Of a stretch of 13,099 nucleotides of DNA, positions 5,856-12,727 are shown piece by piece. This stretch comes from an uncultured delta proteobacterium (GTDB lineage: Bacteria; Desulfobacterota; WTBG01; CAIYCZ01). The position numbers and the translations under genes are program-made. The stretch covers positions 1 to 13,099 of the forward strand of contig CAIYCZ010000006.1 in NCBI GenBank assembly GCA_903924805.1. The letters run 5' to 3'. Below the pieces are notes generated by a model. The model was not told the DNA's origin. It was given only the letters and a program-made list of their open reading frames with translations, and ran no database searches. How positions within the stretch are numbered: position 1 is the first letter of the stretch; the number at the start of each line of letters is the position of its first letter.

Positions 5856-6290
5856 ATGATCCCGGTAGTCAAAAAAGGTGATACTATCAGCGTAAATTAT
5901 ACCGGACGGTTTATTGACGGGGAGGTCTTTGACTCCTCTGACGGACGTTCTCCTCTCAAGTTTACGGTCGGTGAAGGTCAGCTCATCAGGGGATTTGACA
6001 ATGCAGTCGTGGGTATGCAGACCGGAGAAAAGAAAACTGTGACCATCGCACCGGCAGAAGGCTATGGGGAGTATATTGATGAGAAACTCCTCAATATCCC
6101 CAAAGCAAATATCCCGGATGATATGGACCTGGAAACTGGCATGCATGTGCAGCTGGCTGACCAGGAAGGCAGAGCCGTACCTGCAGTTGTTGCTGAGGTA
6201 GTTGATGAGGCGATCAGGTTAGACTTAAATCATCCGCTGGCAGGAAAGACCCTGGTATTCGATATAGAAATTGTCGAGATTGAACTTTAG
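5856..6290 (+). CDS. FKBP-type peptidyl-prolyl cis-trans isomerase, SlyD-like
   Basis: Complete 144-residue SlyD-type prolyl isomerase and chaperone, probably cytoplasmic as no signal peptide is seen. The FKBP half has VKKGDTISVNYTGRFIDGEV, FDSSDGRSPLKFTVGEGQLI, RGFDNAVVGMQTGEKKTVTI and the EGYGEY motif. An insert-in-flap chaperone segment follows (about 75-120: IPKANIPDDMDLETGMHVQL), then the closing strand LDLNHPLAGKTLVFDIEIVE. It has no His/Cys-rich metal-binding tail like that of E. coli SlyD (196 residues), so nickel handling is not suggested. AGGGAG at 5841-5846 precedes the ATG with 9-bp spacing. It follows the rpsU/RRM pair on the same strand and converges with the PLP protein gene at 6360-7046. 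Confidence 0.95.
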   Translation: MIPVVKKGDTISVNYTGRFIDGEVFDSSDGRSPLKFTVGEGQLIRGFDNAVVGMQTGEKKTVTIAPAEGYGEYIDEKLLNIPKANIPDDMDLETGMHVQLADQEGRAVPAVVAEVVDEAIRLDLNHPLAGKTLVFDIEIVEIEL

Positions 6291-6325
6291 CCAGCCTATA
6301 AGCACGGCAGAGTTGAAGACGACCC

Positions 6326-6352
6326 GCTGCATATACGGCAGCTATTTTTTTA
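6326..6352 (+). terminator. Short terminator-like hairpin after the FKBP gene
   Basis: GCTGC (6326-6330) and GCAGC (6338-6342) form a 5-bp GC stem with a 7-base loop, followed by TATTTTTTTATA. It lies 36 bp after the FKBP stop in the 69-bp convergent gap. The stem is short, so efficiency is uncertain. Confidence 0.45.
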
Positions 6353-6359
6353 TATACCG

Positions 6360-7046
6360 TTACCCTCTGGGACCAAAAATAGCTGTCCCGACCCTCACCA
6401 GTGTTGCACCTTCTTCAATGGCCACCTCAAAATCTCCTGACATTCCCATGGAAAGCTCTGTGAGGCTGATATTTTTAATGTGCCTCTCTGACAACTCATC
6501 CCGCAGTTTTCTCAACGCAATAAAATACGGACGAGCATCTTCGGCATTTTCAAACCAGGGCGGCATGGTCATGAGTCCCCGGACAGAAAGGCTGTCCATG
6601 GAAGAAAGCTCTGTCAGGAGCCGTGCTGTCTCTTCTGGATTAATCCCTGACTTTGTCTCCTCGCCGGAGATATTTACCTGAACGAGAACCGGTATAATCT
6701 TATTTCTTTTTTCAGCCGCTCTGTTCAGCTCTGCTGCCAGAGATACGCTGTCTACAGAATGGATCATGGTAAAAAGGTCAACAGCATATTTTACCTTGTT
6801 TGACTGCGGGTGACCGATAAAATGCCACTCAATAGCTCCACCAATCTCCTCTATTTTTTTGCGCGCTTCCTGAATATAGTTTTCTCCAAGGATGGTCACC
6901 CCGGCTTTGATTGCCTCTCTGATTTTTTCAGGAGAGACCGTTTTTGAAACCGCAACCAGCCGGATCTCTCCCGGATTCCTTCCACTGCGAAGTGCAGCCT
7001 GCCTGATACGCTCCGTTACTGCTGACAGATTTTTTGAGATATCCAT
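6360..7046 (-). CDS. YggS/PROSC-family pyridoxal phosphate homeostasis protein
   Basis: Complete 228-residue PLP-binding protein with the alanine-racemase-like TIM-barrel fold. It buffers free PLP and affects amino-acid balance, and no enzymatic reaction is firmly assigned to the family. Visible motifs are LVAVSKT with the PLP lysine at K35, LGENYIQEA, WHFIGHPQSNK, QVNISGEETKSGI, RGLMTMPP, LSMGMSGDFEVAI and VRVGTAIFG at the C-terminus. An in-frame ATG at 7154 would add 36 residues, but family members begin near residue MDISKNL, and a good promoter (7084-7112) lies inside that extension, so I use 7046. A weak ACAGG precedes this ATG. In many bacteria yggS lies beside proC or division genes; here it stands alone, divergent from the propeller protein gene. 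Confidence 0.95.
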   Translation of the reverse strand: MDISKNLSAVTERIRQAALRSGRNPGEIRLVAVSKTVSPEKIREAIKAGVTILGENYIQEARKKIEEIGGAIEWHFIGHPQSNKVKYAVDLFTMIHSVDSVSLAAELNRAAEKRNKIIPVLVQVNISGEETKSGINPEETARLLTELSSMDSLSVRGLMTMPPWFENAEDARPYFIALRKLRDELSERHIKNISLTELSMGMSGDFEVAIEEGATLVRVGTAIFGPRG

Positions 7047-7083
7047 ATGACCTGTTTTCCAGCGTATTGAATTGGTTGGTGTG

Positions 7084-7112
7084 ATACTACTATACCGCAC
7101 AAGCATTGTAAA
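7084..7112 (-). promoter_or_regulatory. Candidate promoter for the YggS-family gene
   Basis: On the minus strand TTTACA (7112-7107), 17-bp spacer, TAGTAT (7089-7084), 5/6 and 4/6 matches. A start near 7077 would give a leader of about 30 nt and exclude the longer reading of the gene from 7154. Confidence 0.4.
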
Positions 7113-7161
7113 GTGAGCGATTCCCGTAACCCTGTTCAGCGATACTGAAGACAATTATTCT

Positions 7162-7189
7162 TTGACTGAGAAAGGGTTTATATTATACT
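7162..7189 (+). promoter_or_regulatory. Candidate sigma-70 promoter for the propeller protein
   Basis: TTGACT (7162-7167), 16-bp spacer, TATACT (7184-7189), 5/6 at both hexamers. It is the best promoter in the divergent region 7047-7370 and predicts a transcript start near 7196, with a leader of about 175 nt before the ATG at 7371. Confidence 0.5.
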
Positions 7190-7190
7190 A

Positions 7191-7204
7191 TGTGCATGTG
7201 CACA
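7191..7204. promoter_or_regulatory. Dyad at the predicted transcript start, possible operator
   Basis: TGTGCA-TG-TGCACA, two inverted 6-base arms with a 2-base centre, lying directly on the predicted start point of the promoter at 7162-7189. A repressor bound here would block initiation. No regulator gene is nearby and the owner is unknown. Confidence 0.4.
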
Positions 7205-7370
7205 GCTACCGTATGAACAGCTATCCTCACCAGAAATCTGATAAAAGGGGTCGCAGGGGAGGGAAAGCCGTGGATAGTACTGGACATCACGAAACTTAAA
7301 AACGAAAAAGGCCGGGTGATAGGACTGAATGTGGGCGATTATGGAACAGCTCATCAATGGTAGGAACAAA
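7205..7370 (+). promoter_or_regulatory. Long leader of the propeller gene with several small pairings
   Basis: This stretch completes the 324-bp gap 7047-7370 and holds no gene. CTATCC (7221-7226) can pair with GGATAG (7272-7277), CAGA-AA-TCTG forms a small hairpin at 7231-7240, and ATCAC (7286-7290) can pair with GTGAT (7316-7320). I compared it by eye with c-di-GMP, cobalamin, TPP, glycine and ZTP riboswitch cores and found no convincing match. Confidence 0.25.
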
Positions 7371-9722
7371 ATGGATCGCTGTGTATTGCGCTATGGTATC
7401 AGTTTAATCTCTGTTATTGCGGTACTCTGCTACACGGGTTCTGGCACCACCGCCCATGGTTCTTCATTTTACTGGACAGCCTATACGGAAAAAGATGGAC
7501 TGATTAATAATACGGTAACTTCCCTTTCCATGGATCCGGGCGGCTATCTCTGGATTGGAACGGGAGACAGCATGAATCCGGGGAAAGGCGGTTTATCCGT
7601 CCTTGACCGGCTTGACCAGTTCACTTCATACACCAGCTCAAGTGGCCTTCCCGACAACTCCGTTCAGGCAATTTCCTTTGAAAAGATTGCTGATGGTCAG
7701 ATTGATGACATGGCGCAGGGTGCTGTATGGATTGCAACAAAAAAGGGGCTTTCGGTTTTAAACAGAAAAGGTGAGTGGCTCCCGGTTTTTTCCGGCAACA
7801 GTGCGCTTCCGGGTGATGACATTATCACGGTGTTTATCGACCGGGAAAACACCAAATGGATTTCCATCAGGGGAAACGGGGTGTACTGCACAGATGCACG
7901 GTTTAACTGGGGTAAGTATAATCTGGCAACCGGCTTTTTCAGTAATACCATTCTGTGCATAACAGAGGACAGCCACGGCACAATATGGTTTGGTTCCCGG
8001 GACAGCGGCGCAGGCTATCTTGACCGCAACGGCAACCGGGTTAATTTTTCTTCGGATAACTCCGGTCTTATTGGAAATTGCGTACGGGGCATCGCTGTGG
8101 AAAAGCCGAATAAACTGTGGTTTGCCACGTCAAGCGGCGTCAGTGTTTTTGACGGCCAGAACTGGATGTCATACTCCTCACGCAACAGCCCCCTTGCAAC
8201 CCTTGCACCAACCTCTATTGCTCTTGACCGCGCCGGCAACAAATGGATAGGAACCGAGGACGGAGGGCTGTTAAAACTCGACACGTTTAATGGATGGACA
8301 CGGTTCACCAGGGAAAACAGCGGGCTCCCTGACAACCGGGTCACTGCCCTGACGGCTGATAATGACGGGGTAGTGTGGGTCGGGACTCCATCAGGGCTGT
8401 GCAGCGTATCTCCCTTTCCCCGGAGATCGCCTGTTCTGCCATCCCAGCCAGGGCTGCAAAAACCTGTTCCTGCAGGTCTTGGCAAGGGGAGCTACTACCC
8501 GTTTGAAGACGGAATTATCTGGAGAAATGCCGAGCAGACACAATCAAATATAACGCTTTCGTTTGGTCTTCCTGCGCTCTTCAATCCGGGCTCGGGCAAG
8601 CTCTGGTTTTATTCCGTGTTCTGGGCCGACGGGCCGTTCAGTCTTAAAGATGCCCGATACAGTATTGTTGGCAACAGGCAGGGAAGCCTTGCGGTGACGA
8701 TTCAGGGTTCTTTTTCACAGGCCCAGTTCCTGACGGCAGGAGGAATGCTCACCTGGGGGCAGACGGGTATCGTTGATAAAAACAGAACCTACCCGTTCTC
8801 CCCGGCACTGCAGGATGACCTCAAGCTATACCTTCTGCCTGGAAACCATATTCCCAGCGATGACCCGGAGATTAAGAACCTTGCCGGAACCCTGGTCAGA
8901 GCCGACTCGCGTGCTGACATGTACCAGACCGCCGGTAACATAGTCTATTCGCCGTTCATCCAGAATCTGGCGCCTGCTGCAGAGCAGGATGAAGCTGCAG
9001 CGGGTGAGGGAGTGGCGCAGAGTTATCCTGCACCTGACGTGTTACAGAGTATTAAAGATAAAAAGGCCGGCCGTCATACCAGAGCCCGGCTTATCTGCTC
9101 GCTCGCCCGTGCTGCAGGAATCCCTGCACGGGTGGTTATGGCTGCCGGCGGTTCGGTGTTCAGTCAATTTTTTATTGCAGGGCTCGGCTGGATTCCTGTT
9201 GAGACAGCATATCCGGTCTATGATTATGTGCGCCCCCTGCGCACGTATCTGGCAGCAGGCAGCGCCCCTGAGGAACGTGCTGTCATCTCTGTATCGGGGA
9301 CTGATGACGAGAATGCGCGGGTTGGCTGGAATCCCCGGATAAAGGCTGCTTATAAAAATGCAGACACCTCATCGCTGAAGGATTACCGGCTGCTCGCAAC
9401 GGCCAAAATACTGTTCATAAAGGCTGCAGCAGACGAGCGCGTACCCGATGAAGCCAAGCTACAGATAGGCGATACTATATATGTTATGGCTGTTGAAGCA
9501 GAGGGCGAAACCCTGCTTGTTTTTCAGGACAAGGCGGGAAAGGAACTGAAGAAGGTCACTCTCTCCTTTGATGGTGTTTCCTGTACGGTCACTATAGGCG
9601 AGCAACTGATGTGGCGCTTTATCCCGCGTAAAATCGGCCAGATACTTGCTCTTGAAAATCTTGAATGCAGAACTGCCCCCGGCAGATCCCCTGCCCTTTT
9701 GCCCGCACCATCCAAGCAGTAA
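7371..9722 (+). CDS. Exported Reg_prop-type beta-propeller protein with degenerate transglutaminase-like domain
   Basis: Complete 783-residue exported protein. Residues 1-30 form a signal peptide (RYGISLISVIAVLCYTGSG then TTAHG). About 40-350 hold seven propeller repeats of the two-component-regulator type, each with a W strand: LWIGTG, VWIATK, KWISIR, IWFGSR, LWFATS, KWIGTE, VWVGTP. A beta-rich linker follows, then a segment typical of proteins with transglutaminase domains (YLLPGNHIPSDDPEIKNLAG, about 485-505) and a transglutaminase-like core at about 560-620 (LICSLARAAGIPARVVMAAG, then GLGWIPVETAYP). By-eye alignment to GxC...GIPAR and HxW...GW.P.D puts Arg, Ser and Glu where the Cys-His-Asp triad belongs, so it is probably not catalytic. 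No HisKA, GGDEF or second membrane helix is present. I chose 7371 (TAGGA seven bases upstream, followed directly by the signal peptide); 7329 would add 14 residues. Likely a periplasmic binding or scaffold protein; ligand unknown. Confidence 0.85.
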   Translation: MDRCVLRYGISLISVIAVLCYTGSGTTAHGSSFYWTAYTEKDGLINNTVTSLSMDPGGYLWIGTGDSMNPGKGGLSVLDRLDQFTSYTSSSGLPDNSVQAISFEKIADGQIDDMAQGAVWIATKKGLSVLNRKGEWLPVFSGNSALPGDDIITVFIDRENTKWISIRGNGVYCTDARFNWGKYNLATGFFSNTILCITEDSHGTIWFGSRDSGAGYLDRNGNRVNFSSDNSGLIGNCVRGIAVEKPNKLWFATSSGVSVFDGQNWMSYSSRNSPLATLAPTSIALDRAGNKWIGTEDGGLLKLDTFNGWTRFTRENSGLPDNRVTALTADNDGVVWVGTPSGLCSVSPFPRRSPVLPSQPGLQKPVPAGLGKGSYYPFEDGIIWRNAEQTQSNITLSFGLPALFNPGSGKLWFYSVFWADGPFSLKDARYSIVGNRQGSLAVTIQGSFSQAQFLTAGGMLTWGQTGIVDKNRTYPFSPALQDDLKLYLLPGNHIPSDDPEIKNLAGTLVRADSRADMYQTAGNIVYSPFIQNLAPAAEQDEAAAGEGVAQSYPAPDVLQSIKDKKAGRHTRARLICSLARAAGIPARVVMAAGGSVFSQFFIAGLGWIPVETAYPVYDYVRPLRTYLAAGSAPEERAVISVSGTDDENARVGWNPRIKAAYKNADTSSLKDYRLLATAKILFIKAAADERVPDEAKLQIGDTIYVMAVEAEGETLLVFQDKAGKELKKVTLSFDGVSCTVTIGEQLMWRFIPRKIGQILALENLECRTAPGRSPALLPAPSKQ

Positions 9723-9725
9723 TTA

Positions 9726-9795
9726 GGGTTCAAGGATTCGAGGGTTCATGGGTTCAAATGTTTTTATAAGGATTTTCACTTGACCACTTGAATCC
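9726..9795. repeat. Four 8-bp tandem repeats with a distal inverted partner in the convergent gap
   Basis: GGGTTCAA (9726), GGATTCGA (9734), GGGTTCAT (9742) and GGGTTCAA (9750) are contiguous octamers. At 9778-9795, CTTGACCACTTGAATCC is a loose inverted partner (for example GGATTC with GAATCC). The 83-bp gap lies between the propeller gene and the RNase gene, which converge. The dyad could act as a weak two-way terminator. Confidence 0.65.
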
Positions 9796-9805
9796 GTGCC
9801 CCTTA

Positions 9806-11320
9806 TCACTCACTAAATTCCAGCCGGTACTGGTCGGCCGGGGTTCCCGGGTCCCCGACAATAAAAACTTTTACACCGGATTCTTTTTCAATAGTACACA
9901 GTTCATCCCTCTTCTGATTCAGCAGATACTGGGCTACCCCCGGCGAAAGGGTTGCGTGCACCTGAGCCAGGTTGCCGGCGCTGGCCCGGGTATGAATCTT
10001 GCGCAGGATGTTTATTGAAAGGGATTCTGTAGACTTGACTTTTCCCCTTCCCCCGCATGCTATACAGGTCGTATAGCTCATATCCACCAGCGGAGGCCGT
10101 ATCTGCTCCCTGGTCATCTCAAGAAGCCCAAATTTTGAAATCTTTGAAAGCTCGATGTTTGCTTTATCAGCCCTGAACGCGTTCTTGAGATGCCGCTCAA
10201 CGTGCTGTCTGTTCTTTGTGCTTTTCATATCAATGAAGTCAATTACTATCAGCCCTCCCAGGTCCCGGAGACGAAGCTGCCGGGCAATTTCATCTGCTGC
10301 TTCAAGGTTGGTAATCAAAGCAGTCTCTTCAGGATCTTTCACCTGGGTAAACCGTGCCGAGTTAACATCAATGGAAACCAGGGCCTCTGTCGGATCAATT
10401 GAGATGTTGGCGCCGGACTTCAGGGTAACTTTCCTTTCATGAATGGACTCTATCTGCTCTTCCAGATTATGTCGTGAAAACAGCGGCTCTTTATCTTCAT
10501 AGAGTTTTACCTGACGGTAGTGCTTTGGAATAACCTGTTTAAAAAAGTCCCTCACCTTTTTAAACATTTCCCGGTTATCTACGATAACCTCATCAATATC
10601 TGCGGCAAAGTAGTCCCGTATGGATTGAATCACGGTGCTGCTCTCCTGATAAATGACGCATGGTGCCGTGAGGTCCTTGCTTTTTTCCATGAGAGCCTTC
10701 CACAGGCGCAGCAGGTAATCTGAGTCCCGCTGTAAATCTTTCTTATTTTTGTTGAGCCCCGCAGTTCTGACAATAAACCCCATACCCTCGGGCAGATTTA
10801 ACTGGCGCGCTATGTCTTTAAGTTTTTTTCGTTCCGCTTCATCTTCAATCTTCCGTGAAATGCCGCCGCGGTTAGAGCCCGGCATAAGCACCAGATACCT
10901 TCCCGGCAGCGAAAGATAGGTCGTCAGTGATGCGCCCTTGGTATCCTTTTCCTCCTTTATTACCTGCACCAGAACTTCCTGGCCCTTGTGGAGAATTTTA
11001 TGGGGAGAAAGCGATGCGCTCCTGGATGACTGGCTCACATTGTAGTAATCGGGGTGGACTTCATCCAGCGGGAGGAATCCGTGGCGGTTGCCTCCGTAAT
11101 CCACGAAGGCGGCGCGGAAGCTGGGAACTACTTTCTGGACAATCCCTTTGTAGATATTGCCGCGCTGCCTTTCCTTGGTGCTGGTTTCAATGACCAGATC
11201 GATAAGAGCGCCATTTTCAAGAATAGCAATGCGCGTTTCCTCGGGCTGGGCAACATTTATGAGCATCTTTTTTGATGTGCCGGATTTATCGCGGCTGTGC
11301 GTCTGTGAGCTGAACAGCAT
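9806..11320 (-). CDS. rng: Ribonuclease E/G family endoribonuclease (RNase G-like)
   Basis: Complete 504-residue single-strand endoribonuclease for rRNA maturation and mRNA decay. Order of parts: start MLINVAQPEETRIAILENG (19-37), S1 RNA-binding domain (about 53-135: RGNIYKGIVQKVVPSFRAAF, VDYGGNRHGFLPLDEV), 5'-sensor and RNase H-like region, and DNase I-like catalytic domain with D318 in LVSIDVNSARF and D361 in LIVIDFIDM, the Mg-binding aspartates of the family. The Zn-link is CIACGGRG (C419, C422). A small domain closes the protein and no long degradosome scaffold follows, so it is RNase G-sized (E. coli RNase G is 489). The ATG at 11320 has GAAAGG at good spacing; the internal ATG at 11266 has none, so the 18-residue extension is kept. 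It is downstream of a small unknown gene on the same strand and converges with the propeller gene. Confidence 0.96.
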   Translation of the reverse strand: MLFSSQTHSRDKSGTSKKMLINVAQPEETRIAILENGALIDLVIETSTKERQRGNIYKGIVQKVVPSFRAAFVDYGGNRHGFLPLDEVHPDYYNVSQSSRSASLSPHKILHKGQEVLVQVIKEEKDTKGASLTTYLSLPGRYLVLMPGSNRGGISRKIEDEAERKKLKDIARQLNLPEGMGFIVRTAGLNKNKKDLQRDSDYLLRLWKALMEKSKDLTAPCVIYQESSTVIQSIRDYFAADIDEVIVDNREMFKKVRDFFKQVIPKHYRQVKLYEDKEPLFSRHNLEEQIESIHERKVTLKSGANISIDPTEALVSIDVNSARFTQVKDPEETALITNLEAADEIARQLRLRDLGGLIVIDFIDMKSTKNRQHVERHLKNAFRADKANIELSKISKFGLLEMTREQIRPPLVDMSYTTCIACGGRGKVKSTESLSINILRKIHTRASAGNLAQVHATLSPGVAQYLLNQKRDELCTIEKESGVKVFIVGDPGTPADQYRLEFSE

Positions 11321-11367
11321 TGAGTACCTTTCACCCGAAATTACATCGTATGGTGACCGTTGCTTCT

Positions 11368-11394
11368 ATTATCAAGTATGGGATACAAAGTAAA
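11368..11394 (-). promoter_or_regulatory. Candidate promoter for the RNase G gene
   Basis: On the minus strand TTTACT (11394-11389), 15-bp spacer, GATAAT (11373-11368), 4/6 and 5/6 matches. It lies in the 94-bp gap between the small unknown gene and rng. Confidence 0.3.
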
Positions 11395-11414
11395 GAGTAA
11401 AAACATCTGCCTGC

Positions 11415-11708
11415 TCATCGGCTATCCCCGGCAACATACTCCGCGCAGTGTTCGTCATAGGTACGCATCCGCACCAGTGCAGCCCTGAGCGATGCAGGGT
11501 TGAGAGACACCTCAGGGGGGTTGATAACTCTCAGATACTTCCAGTGCTGTATGGTCGCCTCAGCGTATGGCACGGGAAAGGGGCCCATGGTTTTAATAAA
11601 AGAAGGGCCCTTGCTGAATATAATCTCAGGCTCTGTGCTGTCCAACCCTATTGCCACATAGGATTCTTCGATCTTATTTTCAAACAGGACCGCAACAATA
11701 TGAGGCAT
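11415..11708 (-). CDS. Small protein of unknown function upstream of rng
   Basis: A 97-residue protein from ATG at 11708 (a TTG two codons earlier, at 11714, is also possible). I do not recognise the family. It starts with a beta-like hydrophobic stretch (MPHIVAVLFENKIEESYVAI), has a middle rich in Pro and aromatics (MGPFPVPYAEATIQHWKYLR), and ends with an alpha-helix-like segment (NPASLRAALVRMRTYDEHCA). No signal peptide, membrane helix or metal motif is seen. No clear ribosome binding site precedes either start. It is 94 bp upstream of rng on the same strand and begins only about 40 bp after a strong terminator, leaving little room for its own promoter. Long stop-free frame, natural amino-acid composition and lack of a better frame on the other strand support it as real, with moderate certainty. 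Confidence 0.6.
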   Translation of the reverse strand: MPHIVAVLFENKIEESYVAIGLDSTEPEIIFSKGPSFIKTMGPFPVPYAEATIQHWKYLRVINPPEVSLNPASLRAALVRMRTYDEHCAEYVAGDSR

Positions 11709-11746
11709 AGGCAAAGCTTCTGTTTTGCAGTTTCCAAATCATTAAA

Positions 11747-11784
11747 ATGCAAAAAGGCCTTATCACCATAAGGCCTTTTTGCAT
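11747..11784. terminator. Bidirectional hairpin terminator
   Basis: A perfect 17-bp inverted repeat: ATGCAAAAAGGCCTTAT (11747-11763) and ATAAGGCCTTTTTGCAT (11768-11784) around the loop CACC. The run of T at the 3' side of the stem works in either direction. It lies 53 bp after the exported-protein gene (minus strand), which it most likely terminates. Confidence 0.85.
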
Positions 11785-11836
11785 ACTATCAATATGAACA
11801 TATTCAAATCGTTTTTTTTACCTTACAAAAAACGCT

Positions 11837-12574
11837 TCAGGGCATTCCAATATCAGGCATCTTAATATCTGCCCAGATGTGGTACGACCCGTTTGGCACG
11901 GGTATGAAACCGGTTATTGGGGGTGCGGTCTGCCCCCCCTCGCCAGAATCTATCACAATGGTGTAGGTAATCTTGGTAAAGATGAATGAATAGCTCAAGT
12001 CAAGGGTAATATCAATAGACCCATCACCCATCGGGTTGACGATGTTCTCATGGATTACAGTGTCCGAAGGGGTTTTTTCCCCTTGCCAGTGATCGCTGAA
12101 CAGGGGCTGCAGATCAATTGCTATATCATACTCTGTCTTCAATCTCGTCAGCAGCAAAGAAGCCTCGATAGGATACCCCCCCTTTACCGGGATAAACTGT
12201 TTCCCGCCAATGTCTATTTCTACGCCAAATGCTCCAAACGGAATCGGCAGATCAACTGGGTCAACAACTTCTATGGGCGGTTGCCCGGGAAGCGATATAG
12301 ACACTGCCAGATGAACAAGGACAGTATCCGCGGTTACCTCCAGCACTGAAACTTCTATCGTGGCAATCTTTCCTATGTGGATCTCTGTAGGCGAGTCACC
12401 CGGTACAAGGTCAATCTTATCCTTGATGAGACCCAAGCTGTATGTTATCTGCAGCCCCTCTGCACTTGCCTGTGCATCAATGGAGAATTTAGCCATGGCA
12501 TCTGATGCTACAGCAATGGTCAACATACCAGCAGCAAGGGCTAGAACAAACCACTGTGGTCTAAAGCATTTCAT
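11837..12574 (-). CDS. Exported protein of unknown family
   Basis: Complete 245-residue protein that I do not recognise. Residues 1-28 form a Sec signal peptide (RPQWFVLALAAGMLTIAVAS then DAMA, likely cut before KFSID). The mature part of about 217 residues has no Cys, no further membrane helix and alternating hydrophobic patterns suggestive of an all-beta fold (IGKIATIEVSVLEV, VLVHLAVSISLPG, IDITLDLSYSFIFTKITYTI). Two Pro/Gly-rich turns, PIPFGAFGVEIDIGG and APPITGFIPVPNGSY, stand out. The start is secure: GAAAGGAGG, the strongest ribosome binding site in the window, lies just upstream. A perfect hairpin terminator follows, so it is probably expressed on its own or at the end of a transcript from the AMMECR1 gene, 153 bp upstream. 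A periplasmic or surface role is inferred from the signal peptide only. Confidence 0.8.
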   Translation of the reverse strand: MKCFRPQWFVLALAAGMLTIAVASDAMAKFSIDAQASAEGLQITYSLGLIKDKIDLVPGDSPTEIHIGKIATIEVSVLEVTADTVLVHLAVSISLPGQPPIEVVDPVDLPIPFGAFGVEIDIGGKQFIPVKGGYPIEASLLLTRLKTEYDIAIDLQPLFSDHWQGEKTPSDTVIHENIVNPMGDGSIDITLDLSYSFIFTKITYTIVIDSGEGGQTAPPITGFIPVPNGSYHIWADIKMPDIGMP

Positions 12575-12626
12575 GGGTTGCCTCCTTTCAAAACTGTTTA
12601 TAGTGAATCACAAATAGTCACATGGT

Positions 12627-12695
12627 GAGTTTAGAAGTTGAGAGTGTGCAGGTTTTTAACTCCTTAACTCCGCAACTCCCTTACTTATAAACTCA
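12627..12695. repeat. 8-bp periodic repeat with loose dyad between the AMMECR1 and exported-protein genes
   Basis: TTAACTCC (12656), TTAACTCC (12664) and GCAACTCC (12672) are contiguous octamers. GAGTTTAGAAGTTGAG (about 12627-12642) is a loose inverse of the stretch ending ATAAACTC (about 12687-12694). The arrangement (8-bp units plus a distal inverted arm) resembles that at 9726-9795 although the unit differs. Confidence 0.55.
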
Positions 12696-12727
12696 ATTGC
12701 AGTCTGTGGATGTACCCTGTTTGAAGG

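Noticed and set aside
7047..7154. 36-residue N-terminal extension of the YggS-family protein
   Set aside because: It is outside the conserved family start, and a promoter-like sequence (TTTACA-N17-TAGTAT) lies within it.
7241..7320. GGGGTCGCAGGGG...AAAGCC in the propeller leader as a c-di-GMP (GEMM-I) riboswitch
   Set aside because: The conserved order of the core (AGGGCAAACC, tetraloop stem, GGGACGCAAAGCC) is not present; the similarity is limited to a few bases.
11267..11320. 18-residue N-terminal extension of RNase G as spurious
   Set aside because: The upstream ATG has a good GAAAGG site while the internal ATG has none, so the longer form was kept.
11448..11771. Plus-strand 107-codon frame opposite the small unknown gene
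   Set aside because: It runs through the hairpin terminator, has no ribosome binding site and overlaps the better-supported minus-strand frame.
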